Shown here piece after piece: positions 1 through 8,036 of a stretch of DNA of 34,379 nt (positions within the stretch are counted from its first letter, which is position 1; each line of letters opens with the position of its first letter). A model generated the notes under the pieces. The model saw only the letters and a list, made by a program, of their open reading frames with translations. It had not been told where the DNA came from and searched no databases. The translations under genes and the position numbers were made by a program. Source of the stretch: Deltaproteobacteria bacterium (GTDB lineage Bacteria > Desulfobacterota > Desulfarculia > Adiutricales > Adiutricaceae); NCBI GenBank assembly GCA_031279155.1, contig JAITJB010000221.1, positions 1-34,379 on the forward strand, given 5' to 3'.

Positions 1-310
1 CCTGGTCTCCATGGCTTACCTGGCTAGGGATGCCGAAAAAAGAATAGGGCAGCTCGCCTAAGTTTCTAGGACCAATGAGTTCGGCCAGGGCCTTTTTATC
101 TAAGGTGGGCCATACCTCAGGTGGCGGGCTAAGGGGAAGCGTTACCCGGTTTTCGCCGGCTAGTTGCCCAGGGTTTCTGGCCAGACTTTTAATGGTATAA
201 ACTACACAAACAGATAATGCAATCGTTAAAGCAGCAAAACAAAGTAATATAGCTAGCGGCTTAAGATAACTAGATCTTTTTTCGACTGTTGTTTCCATTT
301 CAGCTAACAA
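1..310 (-). CDS. Partial membrane-anchored protein, unknown function (runs off left edge)
   Basis: The gene is read leftward and has no stop before base 1, so only about 103 N-terminal residues are visible. I place the start at a TTG at 310 because a GGAGG (318-322 on the complement) lies 7 nt upstream of it. An in-frame ATG at 298 lacks that spacing. After a short charged N-terminus (METTVEKRSS) comes one hydrophobic segment of about 22 residues (PLAILLCFAALTIALSVCVV), then a soluble, proline-rich stretch. This suggests a single-pass protein with most of its mass outside the membrane, or an uncleaved signal anchor. It starts 33 nt after the serS stop on the same strand, so it is probably co-transcribed with serS. 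I do not recognise the family. Confidence 0.6.
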   Translation of the reverse strand, partial: MLAEMETTVEKRSSYLKPLAILLCFAALTIALSVCVVYTIKSLARNPGQLAGENRVTLPLSPPPEVWPTLDKKALAELIGPRNLGELPYSFFGIPSQVSHGDQ

Positions 311-343
311 AAGTTCGCCTCCAGCTAAAAATAGCTCGGGTCA

Positions 344-1627
344 TTAACCCTTAGCCGGGCCAATGACCGTGATATCGCCCATATAAGGCCGTAAGACCTC
401 GGGCACCACGACCGATCCATCGGCCTGTTGATAATTTTCCAAAATAGCTATTAAGGTCCGGCCAACGGCCAGACCCGATCCGTTTAAGGTGTGGACAAAC
501 TCCGGTCGGCCGCCCTTGGTCCGCCGAAACCTGATGTTGGCTCGTCTAGCCTGAAAATCGGTGAAGCACGAGCAAGAGGAAATCTCGCGGTAAACCCCTG
601 GGCCTGGCAAAAAGACTTCGAGATCGTAAGTCTTAGCTGAGGCAAAGCCCATATCCCCGGTCGATAGAAGCATTACCCGGTAAGGGAGCTTTAAAAGCTT
701 AAGAACCTCTTCGGCGTGGGAGGTTAGTTCCTCTAAGGCGCCAAAGGAATCATCGGGCCTAGTAAACTTAACTAACTCGACCTTATCAAATTGGTGCATC
801 CTGATCATGCCCCGGGTATCGCGACCGGCGGCCCCGGCTTCGGCCCGAAAGCATGGGGTATAGGCGGTTAGCGAGATAGGTAGCTCACTATCGTCTATGA
901 TCTCATCGCGCTTAAGGTTAGTTAGGGGGACTTCGGCCGTTGGGGCCAGCCAAAGATCGCGTCCCTCGATTTTAAAACCATCTTCGGCAAATTTTGGTAG
1001 CTGCCCGGTACCGTACATCGAGGCGGAATTTATCATAGCTGGCGGCCAGACCTCGAGGTACCCATGTTTTTTGGTATGAAGATCGAGCATAAAATCGATA
1101 AGAGCCCTATTGAGCTTAGATAATGGCCCGTAGAGAGCAACAAAACGGCTACCTGAGATCTTAACGGCCCGGTTAAAATCCAATAACCCACTACTCTCCC
1201 CGATCTCCCAATGATTTTTCGGCGTAAAATCAAAGTCCTTAGGCTCCATAATGCGCCTGACCTCGAAATTAGACGATTCGTCGCCAACTATTACCGAAGA
1301 ATGGGGGATATTGGGGATATTAGCCAATAATTCCCTCTGGCTCTCTTCGACCTCAGCTAAAATTGGCTCTAACTCCTTGATCTTAGCTCCCAGAGCCCGG
1401 TTGGCTTCGATTAAGTCATCGGCGCTCTGACCGGCTTTTTTTAATTCGGCAACTTTATCGCTAGCGCGGTTGCGTTCAGACTTGTACTGTTCAGTCTCGC
1501 GCAGAAGAGCCCTTCTTTTTTGATCGAGCTCACTAAATTTACCGATGGTCGCAGGATCGCCTTGGCGGTTGGCGATCATCTGGCCAATGGCTTCCAAATT
1601 ATCTCGGACATATTTTAGATCCAACAT
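344..1627 (-). CDS. serS: Seryl-tRNA synthetase
   Basis: Cytoplasmic class II aminoacyl-tRNA synthetase that charges tRNA-Ser (and tRNA-Sec where present) with serine. At 427 residues it is the normal bacterial length. Residues about 28-105 are the charged, heptad-like helical arm that grips the long variable arm of tRNA-Ser. The catalytic core shows the TAE loop (TAEVPLTNL, 230-238), motif 2 (FRAEAGAAGRDTRGMIRMHQ, 260-279) and motif 3 (GSGLAVGRTLIAILENYQ, 383-400) with its arginine at 390. The start is an ATG with a GAGAGGAAGGG-type ribosome binding site just upstream. A sigma-70-like promoter about 360 nt upstream (2017-1986) gives it a long leader containing a 14-bp tandem repeat. No T-box consensus was seen in that leader. 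Confidence 0.97.
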   Translation of the reverse strand: MLDLKYVRDNLEAIGQMIANRQGDPATIGKFSELDQKRRALLRETEQYKSERNRASDKVAELKKAGQSADDLIEANRALGAKIKELEPILAEVEESQRELLANIPNIPHSSVIVGDESSNFEVRRIMEPKDFDFTPKNHWEIGESSGLLDFNRAVKISGSRFVALYGPLSKLNRALIDFMLDLHTKKHGYLEVWPPAMINSASMYGTGQLPKFAEDGFKIEGRDLWLAPTAEVPLTNLKRDEIIDDSELPISLTAYTPCFRAEAGAAGRDTRGMIRMHQFDKVELVKFTRPDDSFGALEELTSHAEEVLKLLKLPYRVMLLSTGDMGFASAKTYDLEVFLPGPGVYREISSCSCFTDFQARRANIRFRRTKGGRPEFVHTLNGSGLAVGRTLIAILENYQQADGSVVVPEVLRPYMGDITVIGPAKG

Positions 1628-1667
1628 AGGCGGCCCTTCCTCTCAAGCCAGTTTCATGGTTTTACTT

Positions 1668-1798
1668 AGCTTGTGTCACTTGGCTTGTGTCACTTGGCTA
1701 GTGTTATTTGGCTAGTGTTACTTGGCTAATGTTATTTGGCTTTTATTACATGGCTGGCGTTACTTAGCTAGTGAAATTTAGCTAGTGTTACTTGGCCA
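1668..1798. repeat. Degenerate 14-bp tandem repeat, about 9 copies, in the serS leader
   Basis: Successive units read close to GGCTAGTGTTACTT with one to five changes each. Examples are GGCTTGTGTCACTT, GGCTAGTGTTATTT, GGCTAATGTTATTT and GGCTGGCGTTACTT. The array lies between the serS promoter and its start codon, so it would be transcribed into the leader. The period is not a multiple of three and no reading frame crosses it usefully. Confidence 0.9.
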
Positions 1799-1985
1799 GA
1801 CTAAAGTCATATACCAAACTTAGGTGTTTGTCAGGGATTTTAGCTCAAAAAATCTGATTTCAAGATCGAAAATAATCGGCTGGCCGGCCAAATAAATGCG
1901 GTCTTTGCCCAATTGGCCTTTTTAGCCGCCTCAAATATGTGGCTTCCAGAGAGAGTTGCCTCATGTTAAGCTAAGGTAACCCTGA

Positions 1986-2017
1986 ATTATATTAAATTTT
2001 CTAACTCAATTTGTCAA
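1986..2017 (-). promoter_or_regulatory. Sigma-70-like promoter for serS
   Basis: On the complement a perfect TTGACA (2017-2012) is followed after 17 nt by TAATAT (1994-1989), with an overlapping TATAAT at 1991-1986 (spacer 20). It points toward serS and would give a leader of about 350 nt. Confidence 0.65.
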
Positions 2018-2020
2018 CAC

Positions 2021-2034
2021 TTAGGTTAACCTAA
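2021..2034. promoter_or_regulatory. Perfect 14-bp palindrome next to the serS -35 box
   Basis: TTAGGTTAACCTAA is perfectly self-complementary. It ends 4 nt upstream of the -35 hexamer of the serS promoter. A related imperfect dyad (TTAACCCTAGGTTA) follows at 2037-2050. The position fits an operator or activator site, but the regulator is unknown. Confidence 0.45.
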
Positions 2035-2122
2035 AGTTAACCCTAGGTTAGCCTTGGCTCAGGCTTTGGCTCAGGCTTTAATCATTATTTTTTTCGCCTT
2101 AGCTAACCTAGCTCCAAAATAA

Positions 2123-2159
2123 GACCGGTCAAAGGCCGATTTTAAGGCCAATGACCGGC
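2123..2159 (-). terminator. Intrinsic terminator after the nitroreductase gene
   Basis: On the complement, GCCGGTCA pairs with TGACCGGT and an inner GGCC pairs with GGCC around a short loop. The hairpin is followed by TTATTTT. It begins about 24 nt beyond the nitroreductase stop codon. Confidence 0.6.
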
Positions 2160-2183
2160 AAAAATTTATGAAAAATTTTAAAA

Positions 2184-2750
2184 TTAGCGAACGACGTTAA
2201 TCTGGCCGGATTTACGCGAATGGGCTTTGGGGTTGGGCACAGCCGGATAGCCGATGGCAGCTGATCCGATAACTAAGTGAGTGGCCGGAAAACCTAGGCT
2301 CGAGAGGTAGCTCCGAAAGCCAGGCTCCTCGCCCACCGCCGTCAGCTGGTTGACCCAACAAGCCCCTAAGCCGACAGCGTGGGCGGCTAAGAGGATATTA
2401 CCCAAAACCAAGGTCCCATCTTCCTTGGGGCAGACGGAATCTACCCGGTGGGCACCAACGATAATGAAGACCGGGGCGTTTTTAAAATTGATAGTGTAGG
2501 CCCCGCTGACGAACTTGCGGTAGCGATCAAAACCCTCGATCTGCGAGGCTTCTTTGAGTTTGCCGTCGAGATCCTTAATCTTATCTAGACCAACAATGGC
2601 CGTGATGTGCCAGGCCTGGGTGCCGTTAGCCGTGGGCGCGAAACTGCCGGCATTTAAAATAGTGTCTAAGACCCCATCTTCGATGGGATCGGTCTTAAAG
2701 CTTCGGATGCTGCGCCGCTCACGAATGGCCTTGATGACTTCGTTATCCAC
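2184..2750 (-). CDS. Nitroreductase-family FMN oxidoreductase
   Basis: A 188-residue cytoplasmic flavoprotein that would use NAD(P)H to reduce a nitro, quinone or similar acceptor; the substrate cannot be read from sequence. The family N-terminal phosphate-binding motif is RERRSIRSF (10-18). It is followed by the FMN pocket APTANGTQAWH and the downstream GACWVNQL and AIGYP blocks. I start it at the GTG at 2750 because an AAGGAGA lies 6 nt upstream and translation then begins directly with the family's first helix. A longer frame from 2843 adds 31 residues that do not look like this family. It has its own terminator downstream and sits alone between oppositely unrelated neighbours, so it is probably monocistronic. 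Confidence 0.9.
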   Translation of the reverse strand: MDNEVIKAIRERRSIRSFKTDPIEDGVLDTILNAGSFAPTANGTQAWHITAIVGLDKIKDLDGKLKEASQIEGFDRYRKFVSGAYTINFKNAPVFIIVGAHRVDSVCPKEDGTLVLGNILLAAHAVGLGACWVNQLTAVGEEPGFRSYLSSLGFPATHLVIGSAAIGYPAVPNPKAHSRKSGQINVVR

Positions 2751-2917
2751 GTTGTGTCTCCTTAGTTGTTGCCTCTGGCCTAAGAGTGGCCGCACGTCAG
2801 CCGGTCCTAGGCCCAAGGGTTGGCGGGAAAAAAATGGGCTCAAAAAAAGCTTCTCTCTAACGAACGATCATTACTACAAAAATCATTACCCCTAAAATAA
2901 ACCAAAAATTTAATTCG

Positions 2918-4543
2918 TCATTCATAGGGCTCAGCCACCGGGTGGTCGAAGCCCTCGATAAGCGGGCCCTTGGGCGTTACGATCTCCACTGGCGGTGGTT
3001 TGGCTTTAAAGGGATCGAGACTTACTAAATCGATGGGCCAGACCTCTGGCCACATCGGGTGAGGGCTTATACCTGAGAGCCGGCGGTCGATAACTATTTT
3101 AACTTCCTTTTGATAGAGCATCACGTAGGGATGTTTTTCTTGGGCCATTATGGCCAGCCGCCTTAAGACCCTAGAGCGCTCTTGGCGGTCGGGAGTTGAT
3201 AGTTCGGCTATCAAATCGTCAGTTTCGTAGTCACTAAACCCGGCGGGATTGGAGTTAAAAGAAGATCGAGAATCTAATAAGCCGCCCAGCCATAATTCCG
3301 GGCTAGGTAGCCAGGGCCGGCGGCTGCCTAAATAGAGATCAAAATCCCTCTTCTCCAAAAGACCTTGGCCGTGATTGCCTTTAAGGGGTACGGTCCGTAT
3401 GGGGAGCCCGAAGGCTATTAATTTTTCGGCCAAACGTTCAGCGTCTATCCTGGCTTGAGCTTCATCTGATGGGTAAACTAGATCCATAGGCAGCCTAGAT
3501 TGCCCGATACTTGTTAGTAATTGGCTAGCCCTCTGTTGGGCGGCCGTTACGTCTAAAGTCTTTGAGCCATCAAAGCCCGGCAGTAACCCTGGCGGGACGA
3601 TGGCTAGAATTTTAACGGCTTGAGCATTACTCGCTTGGCTATTGCCAGTTTGGCTATTACCGGCTTGAGTATTACTAGCTTGGCTATTGCCTACTTGGCT
3701 CTGGTTAAAGGTTAGAGCCGCCAAAAGCGAGATGGCCTCGCGGACCCCATCGAGCTTTAAGTAGGGCCTATCTAAGTTAAAGGCCAAAAAGCGGGTCTCA
3801 AAGGCGGGGAGGCTAATCTCTTGGTAATCTTTGGAATCTTGAGAATACTCGCTACCCCCTCTAACCCCCCAAGCTAAGTGGGCCTTTTTATCGACCATGA
3901 CCTTAGCCCTTAAATCGTCATCTGGCTCAAAGTAAAAATCTACGCTATCTAATTTTGGAATAAATGGAGCGTCAGATCGGATTTTAAGCTTAACGCCATC
4001 AGTTGTCAGTTCCGCCTCAAAGCGGCCGGAGCCCAAAGTACGGTTATCTAAAAAACCGGCCGGCCTAGTGGCCGCCAAAGGACTTATGAGAGAGGCCATG
4101 GGCGTGGTTAAAGCCGCCAAAAAGGGCGACCAGGGTTGGTCCAGATGAAGCCTAAAAGTGTAAGGACCTACGATTTCTAAAGTTTTTAGGGCCCGAAAAT
4201 AAAGTTGACCAGTATCTGAAGCCATGAGCCTATCGAAGGTAAAAAGGGCGGCATAGCTATCTACCGGCGCGCCATCAGTAAAGGTCTGACCTTCTCTTAA
4301 AACGATAGTATAAATTAATCCGTCATCAGAGACTCTATAAGTCGTAGCTGCCGAATCGGTATTGTCCAGTTCGCTCGTCCCGGGCTTAAGGTTAAATAAG
4401 CGCTTGTAGGAGGTCATAATGACCGGCCAAGCCATGGGGTCGGGCGGATAATGCTGAGGGTCTAAGCTGACCGGAGCTCTGGGGTAAACTAGCCTTAGGG
4501 TATCAGCCGAGGCCTTATGGAGAAAAACACCAAAAAAAGACAA
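2918..4543 (-). CDS. Periplasmic solute-binding protein, family 5 (peptide/nickel-type)
   Basis: The protein resembles the DppA/OppA class, which captures oligopeptides or similar ligands for an ABC transporter. Family signals are LRLVYPRAPVSLDPQ at the mature N-terminus, YTIVLREGQTFTDGAPVDSY, and the later hinge and lobe regions. It is about 540 residues long, normal for the class. No permease or ATPase gene is adjacent, so the partner is elsewhere. The start is uncertain. TTG at 4543 is the first usual start codon, but it cuts into a typical signal peptide: the same frame is open up to 4708 and encodes RIFPSLLIIFLVFLSFFGV, then an ASA cleavage site. There is no ATG, GTG or TTG at the front of that peptide and no good ribosome binding site. 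A 15-bp tandem repeat inserts an asparagine/glutamine/serine-rich five-residue repeat near residues 280-308. Confidence 0.85.
   Translation of the reverse strand: MSFFGVFLHKASADTLRLVYPRAPVSLDPQHYPPDPMAWPVIMTSYKRLFNLKPGTSELDNTDSAATTYRVSDDGLIYTIVLREGQTFTDGAPVDSYAALFTFDRLMASDTGQLYFRALKTLEIVGPYTFRLHLDQPWSPFLAALTTPMASLISPLAATRPAGFLDNRTLGSGRFEAELTTDGVKLKIRSDAPFIPKLDSVDFYFEPDDDLRAKVMVDKKAHLAWGVRGGSEYSQDSKDYQEISLPAFETRFLAFNLDRPYLKLDGVREAISLLAALTFNQSQVGNSQASNTQAGNSQTGNSQASNAQAVKILAIVPPGLLPGFDGSKTLDVTAAQQRASQLLTSIGQSRLPMDLVYPSDEAQARIDAERLAEKLIAFGLPIRTVPLKGNHGQGLLEKRDFDLYLGSRRPWLPSPELWLGGLLDSRSSFNSNPAGFSDYETDDLIAELSTPDRQERSRVLRRLAIMAQEKHPYVMLYQKEVKIVIDRRLSGISPHPMWPEVWPIDLVSLDPFKAKPPPVEIVTPKGPLIEGFDHPVAEPYE
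3618..3707. repeat. 15-bp tandem repeat inside the solute-binding protein gene, 6 copies
   Basis: Units resemble GCTTGGCTATTGCCA and GCTTGAGTATTACTA. Because the period is 15 bp, the frame is kept and the gene encodes imperfect five-residue repeats of the type NSQAS, NTQAG and NSQTG. The insertion most likely forms a surface loop in lobe 2. Confidence 0.9.
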
Positions 4544-4620
4544 AAATACTAGAAAAATTATTAAAAGACTAGGAAATATTCTTAATTTAAGCCAAGGCCA
4601 AGACCCAGGCCTTTGGGCCT

Positions 4621-4716
4621 GGCTTTGAACCGGGCTTTGAGTCTGGCCCTGGACCGAGTTTGTTCCGGGTTTTGTTCCGGGCTTTGTTCCGGGCTTTGAT
4701 CCGGGCTTTTACCCTG
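4621..4716. repeat. 12-bp tandem repeat upstream of the solute-binding protein gene, about 8 copies
   Basis: Units are close to GCTTTGTTCCGG, with more diverged copies at the left end (GGCTTTGAACCG, GGCTTTGAGTCT). The array fills most of the gap between the small membrane protein stop (4752) and the solute-binding protein. On the complement, in the binding-protein frame, it would read as KPGT/KPGS repeats, but a TAA at 4711-4709 closes that frame and no start codon lies inside it. Confidence 0.88.
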
Positions 4717-4751
4717 GCCAGGGACGCCAGCTATGGTCTTAGGTCGGACTT

Positions 4752-5123
4752 TCACATGTGAGCCAGGGCCGGGCCAATAGCTCCTAGCCCCCAAATAAAA
4801 ATACTGTAGATAAAAAAGCCAAAGACAAAGACAAAGGCGGCCATAAAACAAAAAATACCCTGCCCCTCAAGCCTTAGGTACATGTCGATCAGGGCGTTAT
4901 ACCATTCTTTGCGCCAAGGACTTATGAGAACAAAAATAGCCGTAGAGAGCGGGGCTAAGACCAAAAAGAGAAATTTTTCCCGCCAGATAAGGCTACTGCG
5001 GAAGCGATCGGTAGTGTAGACCCAGGTAAAAAAAATGGCCACGGTCGCCAAGTAGGCTATATGCCAACGAAGGAATCGGTTAATCTGCTTTGATTGCTCG
5101 GCATTTAAGGCAAAGAGACGCAA
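4752..5123 (-). CDS. Small integral membrane protein, unknown function
   Basis: A 123-residue protein with about three predicted membrane segments: AYLATVAIFFTWVY (25-38), FLFLVLAPLSTAIFVLI (52-68) and the long C-terminal stretch IFCFMAAFVFVFGFFIYSIF (90-109). It has a charged N-terminal helix and no cleavable signal. The TTG start at 5123 is supported by an AGGAG 7 nt upstream. The solute-binding protein lies 209 nt downstream on the same strand, separated by a tandem repeat, so the two may share a transcript. The family is not recognised and there is no transporter signature that would make it the permease for the binding protein. Confidence 0.7.
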   Translation of the reverse strand: MRLFALNAEQSKQINRFLRWHIAYLATVAIFFTWVYTTDRFRSSLIWREKFLFLVLAPLSTAIFVLISPWRKEWYNALIDMYLRLEGQGIFCFMAAFVFVFGFFIYSIFIWGLGAIGPALAHM

Positions 5124-5558
5124 TTAGTTTCTCCTAAAATACAATATGTAAATTTATAGTAAGCAGGCGGCATTCATAGGCAGGGCCTAAATTTGGCCAA
5201 AAAAACTGGGGGGCCTTACCTGGAACAAAATTTTACCTCAAGAGGCCGGCTAAGTCCATAATTTGTCCGGGCCTAGCTTGCCCGTAGGTTTAGAGCTACA
5301 GAGTGGTTCTAAACTAAGAATAAAATTAATTTATGTTTTTTTGTTATTTGTGCTACCATGATCTTGCCATATGCCTCAGCTACCCCGATCACATTACCCA
5401 AAAAACTAGCTTTAGTTAGTTGCTTTTAAGAAAATACCTAGGTCTCAGATCTCCTTCATTTTTTGGCCCTGATCTTGCAATCTTCTTGGTAGACCGGAAT
5501 TGCGACCGGATTTTCCCTCTTTGCTTTTTAGTCAACTTCGTTCTGATATGAGGAAAAA
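5124..5558. other. Divergent intergenic region between the membrane protein and TPR genes
   Basis: These 435 bases separate two genes transcribed away from each other, so both promoters should be here. A TATAAA sits on the complement about 30 nt upstream of the membrane protein ribosome binding site, and the AT-rich run at about 5315-5360 could serve the TPR gene. Neither has a convincing -35 partner. A 64-codon open frame on the complement (5416-5610) overlaps the TPR start and has no family resemblance. Confidence 0.5.
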
Positions 5559-7466
5559 ATGGCCGACGATTTAAAGGAGCAACCGCCTCAGGCCGACGGA
5601 CTAGAATCATCGCCTGAACCGCGCGAGCTGAACGGAGCAGCCAGCCCCGAAAATGCTCAAAGTGATATCCCGCCTCAAAGTGAGATAGCCCCTCAAGCTG
5701 AAGCCGGATCTAATCAAGATATCCCGCCACAAGGCGCTCCAGAGATACCCTCCATGGCCGCCACTTCCCGGCTCAGGCCCTTTGGCGCCCGCCGGGCCGA
5801 AGAAGATCTGACCAATCCACCGCCTAAAGCTAACGCCTCAAATCTGGCCACAACTGTCCATAGCGGCGCCGATTCTGTAGCCGCCTTGGATTTGACGCCA
5901 CCAGGCGGAGCTCCTAGCGCTAAGTCCTCCAAGCATATATTAGTTAAGGGGGCGGCGGCAGCTTGGGAAAAAATGGTCCTTCTCTGGAAGCGCATCCCCC
6001 CGGTCGAGGATATTTTCGATATGGTCTTGGCCTCGCTAGGTTTTCAGAGAAAACCGGCCAGTATGCTTCGCCGGGCCCAATCACTGGCCGCCAAAGGCCG
6101 CTACGCCGACGCTGTCAAATGGTTTAGGGATATTCTTTATTTAAGGCCTCTTACTATCGCCGCTTACGACGGCTTAGGCCGGGTCTATTTCCGCATGGGC
6201 TTAGTGGAAGAAGCCACCCGGGAATTTACCATTGCCGATTCTCTAGAGCGTTTGGTCAACAACCGAGATGACCTAGACGCCGCTTGCTCTCTAGCTAAAG
6301 CCTTAATGGAGCGCAAGCAGTCTAAGATGGCCGTCTCCCTTTTGGAGCCGGTTTTAATCGCTCATTTTTATACGCCCAACAATAGCGATCTTTTAAAGCG
6401 CATGGGCCTTTTATACACTGACCTTAGAGCCACCAAAAAACTCCACCAGGTCTATGAGGCCGGTCTGGCCCAGCACCCTGATGACCACGAGTTTTATATC
6501 CTTATGGGTAATCTTGAGGTCAAATTGGGCCGCTCAGCTGAGGGCGAAAAACTCATCCGTTGGGGCCGCCTAATGGGCCGGCTCAAGGAAAATCCCAATG
6601 ACCTTAACGCTAACATGGCCTTCGGCGAACTGTGCCTCAAAGAAAACAAGCTCGAAGAAGGCCTCGATTACCTAAGGAACGCCGCCGCCTTATCGCCAGA
6701 AAATAGCGGCATCCGCTGGCGGCTCTTCAATCTCTACCAAAAGCAGGGTAACTACAACGAGGCTCTGCGCTACTTCTTAGAGGTCTTGGCCATAGAGCCG
6801 GAAAACGAAGAACTTAAATATAAATTGGCCGATTTTTACCGCAAAAACCACCACTACGACGAGGCCTTGGAGATCTACCGGGCTCTGGCCAAAGAGCATC
6901 CTCGCGAGCCCAAACCTAGATTTTTGATGTCCTCGCTTTTGAGCGAAACCGGACAATTTGATGAAGCCCAAAACTTTAAAACCCTAGCTGAGACCTTGGC
7001 TATCGGACTTAAGCCCGATCCCGACCATCGGGAGACGGTCATCTTTATGAACTATCTGTTCAGCATCCATCATAACGCCGAAGCCACCGAGTGGCTCAAT
7101 CGCGGCCTAGCCAAGTGGCCCTACCATGGCGAGTTGATTATTACCAAAGTTAAGATGCTCTACAACGAATACCGCTACAAAGAGGCCGTAAATCTCCTTA
7201 AGCGCCTGATTAGCGTCAAGCACGACATGGCTGAGCCCCACATGTGGATGGCTCTATGTTACCAGCGCTTAGGTAACCACATGGCCTCCTTAGCCGAAGC
7301 TCAGCTGGCCACCAGGCTGGCCCCCAAGAGCTTTACCTCGCACAAGGTCTTAGGCGACATCTTAAAAGAGCAGAAAAAAATCAGTCAAGCCAACGCCGCC
7401 TACGAGGTCGCCGATATGATAAGGCTCTCGCAGACTAAGTCTGTGGCCCATAGTTCTGGCCTATAA
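5559..7466 (+). CDS. Large tetratricopeptide-repeat protein with disordered N-terminus
   Basis: A 635-residue protein, probably cytoplasmic or membrane-associated. Residues 1 to about 125 are low-complexity, rich in P, Q, E, A and S, with several SEIAPQ/SDIPPQ-like repeats. Residues about 127-165 contain an amphipathic segment (HILVKGAAAAWEKMVLLWKR). From about 168 to 625 there are many TPR helix pairs, for example AKGRYADAVKWFRDILYLRP, KQGNYNEALRYFLEVLAIEP and RKNHHYDEALEIYRALAKEH. TPR arrays are protein-binding scaffolds; the partner cannot be told from this locus. The ATG start is preceded by AGGA at suitable distance. The gene stands alone, with a strong terminator directly after it. No signal peptide, lipobox or catalytic domain is visible. 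Confidence 0.85.
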   Translation: MADDLKEQPPQADGLESSPEPRELNGAASPENAQSDIPPQSEIAPQAEAGSNQDIPPQGAPEIPSMAATSRLRPFGARRAEEDLTNPPPKANASNLATTVHSGADSVAALDLTPPGGAPSAKSSKHILVKGAAAAWEKMVLLWKRIPPVEDIFDMVLASLGFQRKPASMLRRAQSLAAKGRYADAVKWFRDILYLRPLTIAAYDGLGRVYFRMGLVEEATREFTIADSLERLVNNRDDLDAACSLAKALMERKQSKMAVSLLEPVLIAHFYTPNNSDLLKRMGLLYTDLRATKKLHQVYEAGLAQHPDDHEFYILMGNLEVKLGRSAEGEKLIRWGRLMGRLKENPNDLNANMAFGELCLKENKLEEGLDYLRNAAALSPENSGIRWRLFNLYQKQGNYNEALRYFLEVLAIEPENEELKYKLADFYRKNHHYDEALEIYRALAKEHPREPKPRFLMSSLLSETGQFDEAQNFKTLAETLAIGLKPDPDHRETVIFMNYLFSIHHNAEATEWLNRGLAKWPYHGELIITKVKMLYNEYRYKEAVNLLKRLISVKHDMAEPHMWMALCYQRLGNHMASLAEAQLATRLAPKSFTSHKVLGDILKEQKKISQANAAYEVADMIRLSQTKSVAHSSGL

Positions 7467-7472
7467 CTTTTA

Positions 7473-7507
7473 GGGGCGCCAAAAGATGGCGCCCCCTATT
7501 TTTTTGT
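7473..7507 (+). terminator. Intrinsic terminator after the TPR gene
   Basis: GGGGCGCC (7473-7480) pairs perfectly with GGCGCCCC (7488-7495) around a 7-nt loop, followed by CTATTTTTTTG. It starts 7 nt beyond the stop codon. Confidence 0.95.
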
Positions 7508-7775
7508 TGTCAGCGCTTTTTTAGTTCTCCCTAAAGCCCCTCTCTTTAGTCCGCCAAAGACCCACTATTACTGTTTGGACTCAAATTTGATGCATCTTTG
7601 GCTCAAAAACGCGCTCGCCCTAGAGCTAAAATAGGCGGCCTCGCTGATTCAGCCCCTGACTAAATCCCCCTGACTCAAGAGTGGTTAGTGGTATTGGCTA
7701 GATGTGGGGCTTTACTTTTATTATAATAATGATTTGGCCCTTTAAAGTTTGCCCAAGCTAACGTCAAAAAAAGAC

Positions 7776-7804
7776 TTGTAAAACTGAAGAAAATTTGATA
7801 TACT
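7776..7804 (+). promoter_or_regulatory. Sigma-70-like promoter for the ihfA-like gene
   Basis: TTGTAA (7776-7781), a 17-nt spacer and TATACT (7799-7804). The predicted leader is about 310 nt and contains the 9-bp repeat array. The -35 hexamer is identical to that of the ihfB-like promoter at 9258-9286. Confidence 0.65.
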
Positions 7805-7844
7805 GCCAATATTGTTTTCTTGGCTTGAAACAATTTTTTGTCGT

Positions 7845-8036
7845 CTAGAATGTCCAGACCTACCTAGAAGGCCTAGGACGTCTGAACGCCTAGATTGCTT
7901 AGCTTGCTTAGCTTGCTTAGCTTGCTTAGAATGCTTAGAACGCTTAGCCCCCTTAGAACGTCTGGCTGCCTCTGGCGCCTTGAACGCCTGGCCGCCTAAG
8001 CTGACTTAGATGCCTAAGCTACCTAAGCTGCCTAAA
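7845..8036. repeat. 9-bp tandem repeat in the ihfA-like leader, about 20 units
   Basis: The core is three perfect TTGCTTAGC units (7895-7921) followed by TTGCTTAGA, ATGCTTAGA, ACGCTTAGC and CCCCTTAGA. On both sides the period decays into variants such as ACGCCTAGA, TGCCTAAGC and TACCTAAGC. The pattern suggests slippage followed by point mutation. Confidence 0.85.

Larger units (their letters stand above)
1628..2183. other. Non-coding region between serS and the nitroreductase gene
   Basis: This 556-base gap holds, from left to right, the serS ribosome binding site, the nine-copy 14-bp repeat (1668-1798), a featureless stretch, the serS promoter (1986-2017), a perfect 14-bp palindrome (2021-2034) and the nitroreductase terminator (2123-2159). 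I see no credible coding frame and no tRNA fold. Confidence 0.8.

Noticed and set aside
1668..1798. Tandem array as a possible CRISPR
   Set aside because: The 14-bp units follow each other directly, with no unique spacers of constant length and no cas genes nearby.
1628..1985. T-box riboswitch in the serS leader
   Set aside because: No T-box consensus, no specifier-loop arrangement and no leader terminator before serS were seen.
4582..4851. 89-codon frame rich in SPEQ and arginine
   Set aside because: It starts inside the small membrane protein gene in another frame and runs through the 12-bp repeat; its composition comes from the repeat.
5416..5610. 64-codon basic complement frame upstream of the TPR gene
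   Set aside because: It overlaps the start of the TPR gene, has no ribosome binding site and resembles no family.
7812..8009. 65-codon cysteine/leucine-rich frame
   Set aside because: It is a direct translation of the 9-bp repeat, lacks a ribosome binding site and has no family resemblance.
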